64,000 nucleotides of DNA, taken from positions 41,807,923 through 41,871,922 of the forward strand of contig NW_004454156.1 in assembly GCF_000283155.1 (NCBI RefSeq). Direction: 5' to 3'. Positions 51,101 through 63,100 of this stretch are shown here, in pieces. Position 1 is the first letter of the stretch. The number at the start of each line of letters is the position of its first letter. The position numbers were made by a program, and so were the translations under genes. This DNA is from Ceratotherium simum simum. Taxonomy: Eukaryota > Chordata > Mammalia > Perissodactyla > Rhinocerotidae. Below the pieces are notes generated by a model that saw only the letters and a program-made list of their open reading frames with translations, was not told where the DNA came from and did not search any database.

Positions 51101-54100
51101 ATTCTACCAAACATTCAAAGAAGATTTAATACCTATCCTTATCAAACTATTCCAAAAAGTTGAAGAAGATGGAACAGAACACTTCCTAACACATTTTATG
51201 AGGCCAACATTACCCTGAACCCAAAGCCAGACAAGGACAACACAAAGAAGGTAAATTACAGGCCAATATCACTAATGAATATAGATGCAAAAATCCTCAA
51301 CAAAATATTGGCAAACTGAATACAGCAATACATTAACAGGATCATACACCATGATCAAGTGAGATTTATACCAAGGACGCAGGATTGTTCAACATCTGCA
51401 AATCAATCAATGTGATACACTACATTAACAAAATGAGGAATAAAAACCACATGATCATCTCAATAGATGCTGAGAAAGTATTTGACAAGATACAACATCC
51501 ATTCATGATAAAAACTCACAAAAAAATGAGTATAGAAGGAAAGTACCTCAAAATAATAAAGGCCCTATATGACAAACATCATCTGTTTATATGACAAACA
51601 GCCAACATCATATTCAGCAGGGAAAAACTGAAAGCCATCACTCTGAGAACAAGAACAAGACAATGGTGCCCAGTCTCACCACTTTTATTCAACATAGTAT
51701 TGGCGGTTTTGGCCAGAGCAGTTAGGCAAGAAAATGAAATAAAAGGAATCCAAATAAGCAATGAAGAAGTGAAACTCTCACTCTTTGCAGATGACATGAT
51801 TTTATATATAGAAAACCCTAAAGAATCCATTGGAAATCTATTAGAAATAATCAACAACTACAGCAAAGTTGCAGGGTACAAAATCAACTTATAAAAATCA
51901 GTTGCATTTCTATACTCTAATATTGAACTAACAGAAAGAGAACTCAAGAATACAACCCCATTTACAATCGCAACAAAAAGAATAAAATATCTAGGAATAA
52001 ATTTAACCAAGGAAGTGAAAAACCTATACAATGAAAACTATAAGACATTATTGAAAGAAATCTATGACAAAGAAATGGAAAGATATTCCATGCACATGGA
52101 TTGGAAGAACTGACATAGCTAAAATGTCCATACTACCTAAAGCGATCTATAGATTCAATGCGATCCCAATCAGAATCCCAATGACATTCTTCATGGAAAT
52201 AGAACAAAGAATCCTAAAATTCATATGTGGCAACAAAAGACCCTGAATAGCTAAAGCAATCCCAAGAAAAAAGGAACAAACCTGGATGCATTGCAATCTC
52301 TGACTTCAAAATATACTACAAAGCTATAGTAATGCAATCATCATGGAGTACTGGTAGAAAAACATACACACAGATCAGTGGAACTGAACTGAAAGCCCAG
52401 AAATAAAACCACACATCTACGGACAGCTAATCTTTGACAAAGGAGCTAAGAACGTACAATGGAGAACGGAAAGTCTCTTCAGTAAATGATGTTGGGAAAA
52501 CTGGATGGCCATATGCAAAAGAATGAAAGTAGACCATTATCTTTCACCATACACAAAAATTAACTCAAAATGGTTAAAGATTTGAAGGTAAGATGTGAAA
52601 CCATAAAACTCCTAGGAGCAAATATAGGTAGTACACTCTTCGACATCGATCTTAGAAGGTTTTTTCCAAATACCATGTCTACCCGGGCAAAGGAAACAAA
52701 AGAAACAATAAACAAGCGGAACTTCATCAGACTAAAGAGCTTCTGCAAGGCAAGGGAAACCAGGATCAAAATGAAACGACAAGCAACCAACTGGGAGAAA
52801 ATTTTTGCAAATCATATATCCAACAAGGGGTTAATCTCCAAAATATATAAAGAACTCACACAACTCAACAACAAAAAATCAAACAACCTGATCAAAAAAT
52901 GGGAAGAGGATATGAACAGACATTTTTCCAAAGAAGATACACAGATGGCCAATAGGCACATGAAAAGATGCTCAATATCACTAATCATCAGGGAAATGCA
53001 AATCAAAACTACACTAAGATATCACCTCATACCCATTAGAATGGCTATAATCACCAAGACAGAAAATAACAAATGTTGGAGAGGATGTGGAGAAAAGGGA
53101 ACTCTCATACACTGCTGGTGGGAATGCAAACTGGTGCAGCCTCTATGGAAAACAGTATGGAGATTTCTCAAAAAAATTAAAAATAGAGATGCCCTATGAC
53201 CCAGCCATCCCACTACTGGGTATGTATCCAAAGAACTTGAAATCAACAATTCAAAGAGACTTATGCAGCCCTATGTTCAATGCAGCATTATTCACAATAG
53301 TGAAGAAGTGGAAGCAACCCAAGTGTCCATCGTCTGATGATTAGATAAAGAAGATGTGGTATATATATACACAACGGAATACTACTCAGCTGTAAAAATG
53401 ACAAATTGTGCCATTTGCAACAATATGAATGGACCTTGAGGGAACTGTTAAGCAAAATAAGCCAGAATGAGAAGGACAAACACCATATGATTTCACTCAT
53501 ATATGCAAGATAAACTAACATGTGGACAAAGAGAACAGATTAGTGGTTACCAGAGGGGAAGGGGGTTAGGGGCTAGGCATAAGGGGTAAAGGGGCACATT
53601 TATATGGTGACTGACAAATGAGAATGTACAACTGAAATTTCACAATTTATAAACTATTCTGACCTCAACAAAAAAAGTACAAAAAAAAAAAAAAAAAAAA
53701 AAAAGATTGGCATCAGATGTTAGCTCAGGGCCAATATTCCTCACAAAAAGAAGAAAAAATATTTAAAAGAAAACAACAAAAAAGGGATTTCAATGGCTGT
53801 ACCTATCCCTGCCTTTCCCGGCTCTGCTGTGAACTGCTCTTGCTCAGGCCCTAATTATTTCTTCCCTGGGATATTGCAACAGCCTCCTTACTGCTCTCTT
53901 GGCCTTCAGTGCCTCCTCCCTCCAATCTATGTCTCATACTGAAATATAAGGTCATATCAGGTCAAGAACTTGCTTATAAATGGCACTTATTACCTCCAGA
54001 GTAAAGTCCACATATCTTTAAGCATGGAATTCAAGACGCTTGATGAACTTTCCCTGATATATTTTTTTATCCTCTTTTCTGACTGCATGTTACCCTCACC

Positions 54101-57100
54101 TGTAATGCCCCTCCTCACCTTACCCACCTACTAAAATCCTCATTCACCAACTCCACGGGGAAGCCCTCCCAGATCCTCTAGTTGGAACTGATCACTAGCC
54201 TCTTTAAAAAAATAGATGATTTTATTAATTAATTTTAAATTAGCTTTTATTCCCATTAAAGTTGTACTGCAAATAGCTTAGAGTCAAATATTTCCACAAG
54301 TCATGTTATGCAAAACAGCCGTCCCCTCTACTTTCCTTCCTTCTGCTCCCCAGAGGCAACCACTTATTCTTTATCAGCTGTTTACATTAGTAATTTCCAC
54401 ATCTCTAAATAATGTGTTTATATTGCCACTTGTCTTTTTCAGTTTTAGACTTTTATATTGTTTTCCCATTATGGAAAAGGAGAATTTAGCTCCTACCTAA
54501 CTCCCTTTCCCTGCAAACACACCAGCTTCCTGTCTCCCACATAGTTATATTTTGATCTGATCAATAGTCAGTTTAATATTACAGTTCTGTAAACATTACT
54601 TACAGCTGAACCATGTAGTGATACTATCGTTACTTCTCTCTCTCAATATCATTTTCCCCCCTGGAGTTAATATTGTCTTTATTTTTTCATTTGCTTAGTT
54701 TTCTGTGCACTTATTACTAAGTCAACTTAAAGTTTTCCCCAGTTCTAAAAATCTGTCAATATGTTCAAACTCATTAGATTTTCTATCAGTTTCATTTTTT
54801 TGAAGAAATCGTTCCTGAAGCCTTCTGGCCTGCTGCAATTTAAACTGGCTCCCACTAGGCCTGCCACTCAGGTGTTCCCTGGGGATTTTCCCCTCACACT
54901 CATCCCAGGGATTTCCTTTGCCTCTCTCCATATTGAATCTCCTATTCCTGGATCCCATGTCTTCCTCTTTCTTAGTTCTACACCCTCATTTTGCTGGAGT
55001 ACATCCTTCAATATCTTCTCAAAAAAGAATATATAGACAGGAATGTTTTTGAGAACTTGCACATCTGAAATGTCTTTAACCCTTAATTGATGATTTGACT
55101 GCATATAGAATTCTAGGTTGGAAATAAGTTTCCCAGTTTCCCACAGCATTTTGAAGGCATTTTACTAGTGCATTCTAGTTCCCCGGTATTGAGAACTCCA
55201 ATCAATGCCTTTCTAATTCTTGGAATGAGTTCTGTTTTTTTCCTCCCTGAAAATTGTAAAATCTTCTTTGTCCTCAGGTTTCTAAAATTTCACAATGATG
55301 TAAATCAGCATAGGTTCATTTTCCTTCATTGTGCAGGTGACTGGAAGGGCTCTTTTAATCTCAAAATGTGTGCCTATCGTTCTGGGGAATTTCTTGAATC
55401 ACTTTTTGATAGTTTTCTTCTTTCTCTTTTTTCCATTCTTTCTTTCTGAAACTTCTATTCTTTGGATCTCCTGGATGGGACCTCAAATTTTCTTGTATTT
55501 TCTCTCCTATTTTTCCACAATGTTTTCTTTTTTGGGGATAGCTCCTCAAGTTTCTTTCATTTCTTCTGCTTTCACAGTTTTAATTCACAAGAGTTCATTT
55601 TTATTCTCCGACTGTTCCATTTTTATAGCATGCTGTTCTTTCTCTAAGGTGTAATAACTCACCTCTCTGATGAGATAAATGGTAGCTTATATTTGTGTGT
55701 TTCATCCTGGTTTTAGTTTATTTCCCATAGGTTTCTTTTTGTGTCTCTGATTATTTTGATCTTAGTCATCCTAGGTGGTTTTTGTGTCTCAATTCCATTT
55801 CTGCTTCGCTTAGCACTTTGTCAACTTGTACTTCTATTTCATTTTGTCTTTTATTATCTGTCTCCCCCACCATACTGTGAACTTCTTGAGGGAAGAAACA
55901 ATGCCATGTTCTTCCTTATGTTTCCACCCTAGGCTCTTGAAAAATACTTGCTGGATTGAATTAAAAAGCTTGTAAGGTCTTTGGGGACAAATACTGTATC
56001 TTTTTCAACCTGACTTTTCCTACAGCACCAAGAAGCAAGTGTTATAAATGGTGAGAATACTAGAAATGTTTCCTATTTTGAACAGTTTTTACCTGAGATC
56101 TGCAGTGTGAAGTTTCCTAATTGAGCCAATCAGAAAGCCCCTGGCAGAGAGGAGCAGCACCCCTAGTGGGGACAATGGGAACTTCTACTTGTCCTGAAAT
56201 GTTTGATTTTACGAGAATCTATGCCTATATAACTAGTCTGGTTGTAAAGTTAAGATTTAAAAAACTTTAAGAAGTAGTACCACCACGGTAATTTTGTCAA
56301 TTTTCAAAACTGACAAAAATATATGTCTACACAAGACTCGTACGAGACTGTTCAAAGCAGATTATCCATAAAAGCTAAAAACTGGAAACAACTCAAATGT
56401 CCATCAAGTGGTAAATGGGAAAGAAAATACGATCTACCCACAGAATGGGATATTCTTCATCAATAAAAAGGAATGAAGGACTATACATGCTCTAACATGC
56501 ATGAACCTCAAAAACAGGATTCTGAGAGAAAAAAGCCAGACACAAAAGACTACATAGCATATGATTCTGTTTATACAAACAGACCACACAAAAGGAAAAT
56601 CTATAAAGACAGAAAGTAGATTTGCAGTTGTCTGGGCCTGGGGGGCGGGAACAGGTGTGACTGCAAATGGGTACAAGAGATCATTTTGGGTGATCGAAAC
56701 ATTCAAAAATTGGATTGTGATGACAGTTGCATGACTCTGAATTTACAAAAACCATTAAATTATATATTTCAGATGGGTGAACTTTACGGTATGTAAACTA
56801 CACCTCAGTGAAATTGTTAAAAAGTAATTCAACTCCTCAACTCAAATTCTAAGTAATGTTTAATGTAGAAATGTGTAATGTAGAAAATGACAGTGTGTGA
56901 CCACCTTAATCTCATCCAATCACTCTTTGATGTATGTTCTTTCACACATTTTCCCTGCATATCATTATATATATATGTGTATATATATATATACATACAT
57001 AAAATTAACATTACTTACACACACATACAATATCACTATACTGTACATAAAGTTTTGTAACTAACTTTGCTTGCTTGGCAAAATATCTTGAATAAGAAGG

Positions 57101-60100
57101 ATGAGTTTCTCATCAGAGAAGTAACATGATCATCTCTGTGCTGTAGAGATTAACCAAGGATGGAGAACCCAAAGGCAGGGACCATATAGGAGAGTACTGC
57201 AACCGTAGCAGGCAAGAAGCGAAGAACACTGTGCTTGCACATGTGAACAGGTTGTGGGGCGTGCCCTTGACCTCCCGGTCACCCTCGGGATGCAGGGGAG
57301 AGTCCTACTTACACTTTGAGAGAGATCCATGGTGTTCCCAGCATTGCTGTAGTGATCCACCTCCAGAGCCACAATATTCCCAGTCTTCATGAAGCCAACC
57401 TGCCAAAAAGGAGAGTGATTTCTCCACAATCCCCTTGCTCTGTCTATCTCTAATCATTTCCTCCCATCTACGCTACCTGGAGGAAATGGAAAGAACAAGA
57501 CATCACACCGTGAAAACAAGGTGAACTTAACGGGTGAAGAGGAGAGGAACCAACAACTCCCCAGTGACGTACCCCCGGCTCCTCACCTCTGGACACCTTC
57601 TCCCCAGACTCCTCCTTCTCTCTACCTACTCCCAGCTTCTGGCTCTACCAGAGGGAGTGAGGAGGGAGAAAAGAGGATGTTGGCATTGAAAGGGTGGGGG
57701 TGGGGTGGTGCTGGGAAGAGAAAATAGGAAAGATGCCGGAGAGTTCCCTCACAGCTTTTGGCCAGCAAACAATAAAAGTTACACTTTGGATGAGCATGAA
57801 TGTGCTTTTACTTCCCTGACTTTATGTAACCATCAAACCAAACCCTACAGGCCATTTCGTAATTGAGGAAACAGATCCCAAAAGACCAAGTTACTTTCTT
57901 CAAGCCCACTAAAATTGGGGAAGTGGAGAAATACAATCACTTTTGGGGAGTTAAATTACAAAACAAAGTCAGAGAAGGTCAAAGGGGAAATGCTCAAAGC
58001 CAGCTCATGGGGAGAGAGGGCTCCCAGGTTTACAGAGCTAGATGGGACGTGTAAGGTTATACTAGCGTGTAGAGAGAAGGGTGCATGGTCAGAACAGGAA
58101 CTGGTCATCCATAAAAGCCCAGAAAAAGGACTGTCCCACAGGGAAACGGGGCAGTGCCCAGCCGCACATGGTCTGGCAGGTAAGATGCCCACCCTAAAAA
58201 TGTGTGCCGGTCTAGGCCCATGGGAAGTATCACTTCTCGTTGTAAATTACTAAGTGGTCATTATGAGTTTTACATCAGGTTGTGAACACATTAACATTAG
58301 GCCATGCTGCAGGATGGATTTGCCCCGGGTCTGTTGACAAATCATGTTTCTGAGCCTGAGCGGACAAAGACCCCTCAAATTCACAAAAGTCGAGAACACC
58401 ACCCCGTGGCATTGCTTGGGAGATGGCCCACTAGCTTTCCCCAGCATCACCCCTCTGTGCTGTTGGCTGATTTGAATTTCTCTCATTGCTAGTTCTTCTT
58501 TGAACTTCTACAGATAGTCATGGAAAAGGTCAGAGCACATCCCAGAATCCCTGGATCTTCATCCCCAGGTTTCCCAACGAGATGGCACTGCCCGCCTGGG
58601 CACAGCCCCCAACATTGAGAACCTTGTATCTGGCCAAGAAAGGATGTCTGCCGCCGGTTATCAGCATGTCCTCGTCACGATCCAGCATGCAGCGCACAGG
58701 GCAGCCGGTCCTGAGGGAGGCAGCGGAGGGTGAGAAACCTGGGAGTCTCTAGGACAGCCCAGCCCCGTGATTCTCAGGGAGGAGAACAGCAAGGAAACCT
58801 TCTCTTCCCACCTGGCACAGGGCGCAGACCCGCACTGGGCTGCCTCACTGTCGAGGCCCTGCGCTGTACCAGGTGAGGAGCATGAGGAGGTGAGGTGTGT
58901 CCTTGTGCTTGGGGCCCTCACAGCCAGGTCGGGAAGATAAGACACGGACATGTGCATTGGGACATAAAGAACCAGGCGAGGTTTCCCTCATCCCTATGCC
59001 CAAGAGTTCCAAACACAGACAGCCGTGGAAATGCAAAGCAAGGGGAATCTAATTCCCAAAGGGGGAAACCAGAAAGCCTTCCTGGAAGAGGCGACCTTAT
59101 TCTTCTTCCCAGAGTCCACTGGGAGAACTCACTTGTATGCAGCCAGGGCCACTGCTGTGGACACCACAGTGCTCCGGGTCTCCTTCCCTCCAAAGCCTCC
59201 TCCCAGTCGCTTCACTCGGACCAAAATTCGATTTGCTGGAACCCCCAACATGTTTGCAACAAAGGACTGGGGGCAAAATAAAAATCACTTGCACTGAATG
59301 CACCATCTGGACTGACTTCAGGCCTGACCCAGAGCCTGCCTAATATGCACAGGCCTAATTACTGCTGTGAGTTCTGAAATCCCTTGATTTGATGATCCCC
59401 CTCCCCTCCCAGTGCAGCCCTTGGGTAGTGGTGCTGGGGTCTGGCACCCAGCAGTCGCTGCAGACTGAATTCAGACACTTGTTTTAACCAGAGGGGCGAG
59501 CAGCTGGTCACAGCATACTTTCAGAGCCAAAACTCATTCCATCTGACCAGGAGCTGGTGGGTCATGAGAGCAGGACAGTTACCAAAAATGCTGGCTACCA
59601 CTGTCACATCACAGGCAATAGAGAGATGCGGGATTTTCCGCTGCAGAAATTTATTTGAGCTGCTGCAGATAATTTAATTGTTGCTGTGGCTGTTGCTTAG
59701 CCCAACCCCTTCATTTTACAGATGAGGAGACTGAGGCCAGATATGATTTGACCAACGCCATGTAGCACTGGAATGATAACAGCTAACACTTACTAGGCTC
59801 TATACAAATGTTATAACTCATCTAATCATTATAACAACCCCTCCAAGCCCCAGTGTATAGATGAGAGAGTTTATGTAATAAGCTCAGTGACACCAGCCTG
59901 TTGGTGACAGAGTCTGGCTGCAGGACCACTACCCCCAAACCTCCTTCTGGACCAGCCCAGGTCTCCCTCTTCACATTCCCACAATGCCACTCTTGGTCTG
60001 CTGGGAACTCTGAAGCCCACCCCAGGCCCCTGAGCTGAACCACAGGACACCTACTTGGGTCTTCATGGGGTTCTGTGTAGACGCAAAGAGCTCCATCTCC

Positions 60101-63100
60101 CCTGTCTCGCCTTTTGGGACAGCGATGGTGCAGTGCGTCTCCAGGTAGAAGTGCTCTTGGCCACCAATGTGCAACTCTCCTGGGGAAGCAATAAGACTCC
60201 CACAGTGAGCCCCAGGTTGGAGAGGGGGCGAGCTTGCTTAAGGAGAGAGTGTACATGTCAAGTGCCTCGTGCAGGAACCAACTGCTCACAGGTACCTCTA
60301 GGTTCCCCAGCTGGGGTGGAAAAGGGTCTCAAAGTCTTACCCATCTGGGAGCTGAACTCCCACCCCAACAAAGAAACTAGAATGACATTGCAATGCATCA
60401 GGCATGAAGCTCTCTTCTCATTGGAGCCAGTGGAAATTGAAGATTTTAAAACTATAGTTGTAAAATATTGGAAAAGGTAAAGAAAGAATCAACAGATGTG
60501 ATTGAAGAGCTGAAAATGTCTTCTAGAACCGAATCTATCAGGCCTGTTGGAGAATTGACTTACTAGTGACTTAGTGATGCACAATAGCCAAAGTAGAAAA
60601 CAATTCCAAAAGGAGTCTGAGCAGCAGCCTTGCCCTGGGTGAGAACAATGGACGTATTTTCACAGTGTGGGGGGTCGGGGAGAAGGGGAAGGGAGTGGGG
60701 AGCACTAGCCTTCAGGGCCACGGGGAGGGCCAGGGGTCTGTGTGGTTAGAGGCCCAGCAGACCCAAGGGCAGCCAGGCAACTGTGGCAGTTATCTTCCCT
60801 AGACAGTCTTCCAAATCCGACACACTGTCATCTCTCTAGAATCACTTAGACATATCCAGCCTAGAGTCAGGAGAGTGGAGATTAAGGTGACCGAAATTCT
60901 TTCCCAGCCAACTGTCTACTGTTTTGTTACAAACATCAGAGGAGCTCTTCTGCTAGGAAGTGATAGGAAATCACCTCCCTATCCCAGGACTCAAGTTATA
61001 GCTCTTGAATCTCATTCAAAAACCAGGGCCGCCCAACCCCACTGCTGCATGGTGCAGCTGTACCTGAAACAATGTTATCTGCTTCCGAAAAGCCCTTCTT
61101 GAGGTCTCCTTTCTCAATCTTCAGCTCAGATCCATAAAAGGAGTTGTGTTTTATAGCATCCTGAGGGTCAGAAAGAAGCTTCAGTGACTTGGCTTTCAGG
61201 GGGAGGAAGGTGGTTTCCAACTGGGGGACGAGAAGCTCTCGGAATTGTTGCCTTTCCCTTCTCACATAGGCATCTCTATTAGCTTCTTATACAGACTTAA
61301 AGTAAGCTCATGTGTAGCCCAGGAAGTCATGTTCCTCCATCTCCTCAGATATAGACGGACAACCTTGGATCTTGAGGAAAAGCAAAGAATCCCTTAAGGA
61401 ACCAGCTGGAGCTGAAATTGAGAAGGAGAAGCTCCCTTTGGCCATTAGTAGACTGAGTCTAGGATCACGATGGGGAGGGTTTCATAGGACCACACAATCC
61501 TGGGGCTGGAAGAGATTTTAAAACCTAACTAAAAGAAGACATGGCATACATACACAATGGAATACTATTCAGCCACAAAAAAAGACAAAATCGTGTCATT
61601 TGTGACAACATGGATGGACCTCGAAGGTATTATGCCAAGTGAAATAAGTCAGACAGAGAAAGACAAATACCATATGATTTCACTCATATGTGGAAGATAA
61701 ACAAACAAACACATAGTTAAGGAGAACAGATCAGCAGTTACCAGAGGAAAAGGGGGTGACGGGAGCATGAAAGTGTTTGTAAGGGGGCACATATGTAGGG
61801 TGACGGATAAAAACTGGACTGTTGGTGGTGAACATGATGCAGTCTACACAGAAACTGAAATATAGTGATGTACACCTGAAATTTACACAATATTCTAAGC
61901 CAATATGACCTCACTAAAATAATTAAAAAAAAAAACCTATCTAGTCAAATCCCGTCTCTGCTCGAATCTCCTCTAGAGGATCCTAATAAAGGTGCCTCCA
62001 GGGAGCTCTCTTCTCTACAGGGCAGCCCGTCCTAGTTACCTCAATTGTGATAATGGCTGGAAGTTCTTCATAGGTGATTTTCACCGCTTGAGCAGCTCTC
62101 TGTGCATGTTCTGGGGTGTCGGTGACCACAGCGCCAATGATGTGCCCAACACAAGTCACCTAGAAACAGAGCCAGAGTGTGAAGAACATAACTAGACTCC
62201 TCATGAAGCAAATTATTTTGGTTTGTTCAAAAAGGCCAAGGAAATCCCTGCTCCCACAATTTCCTGTTAAGGCACATTTTAGGAATGCCCTGGGACCTTT
62301 TCATTTCCTTATCCTACTATTTGGGGTTATGTGCTTCTTCATAAGTGTTTAGAATCAGTAGAAGTGAAATAGGAGTTGGAGATCTCTCGTATCAGGATGG
62401 CAAACTTGCTTCAATTCTAGGGCCAATTCTGATGACTTAGTACTGGTGGCCTGTTGAGAAGCTGCCCACGATAGAATGTGGTGATTGATTAGTGATGTCT
62501 GTCAAGAGCAGCAGAATGGGAGGTATGGAAGCAAGAAGTATATCTGTCAACACGAACTCCAACACCCTTGTTCTTCATGGGAAGAGACAGAGACCCAGAA
62601 GGCAAGATCACAACTGGCTCATTACTAGACCATGACTAAATCTTAGCCCCTGATCCCAGTTTCATTTTCTTTCCACCACCCCCCTCTCTTTTTATTTTCC
62701 ATTTACCAGATTTATACGTAAACCTTGTCAAAGGCAGCAATCATGTCTTATCCTTCATCTGGATGCCCAGAAGCAGTAGTTCCCAACTGCTGTTTCTTAG
62801 ACTTGATGACCCATAAACCAGTTTTTTTGTTAGATTTATAGAATAATGATTATTGTTTTCTTTTCATTTAATAATTCAGTCCCTATAAATCTTAATGGAT
62901 CTCCTTCAGAGGTAATTTTCTTCCAACATCCCCCCAACAATAAACATAGAAAAATTGCCAACTCTTCAGTTTGGAATATGAAGTTTATGACAACAGGAAC
63001 CAATCCTTAGCATGCCTGTCTCTGATATTTATCTCTTCAGGACCCAATTGAGGTATTGACTTAATTGGTTAACACAGTGGTTGTTGAACCTGGCTGATTA

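Noticed and set aside
52570..53199. 209-codon open frame as a host gene
   Set aside because: It is the C-terminal part of L1 ORF2 inside a 5'-truncated, inactive L1.
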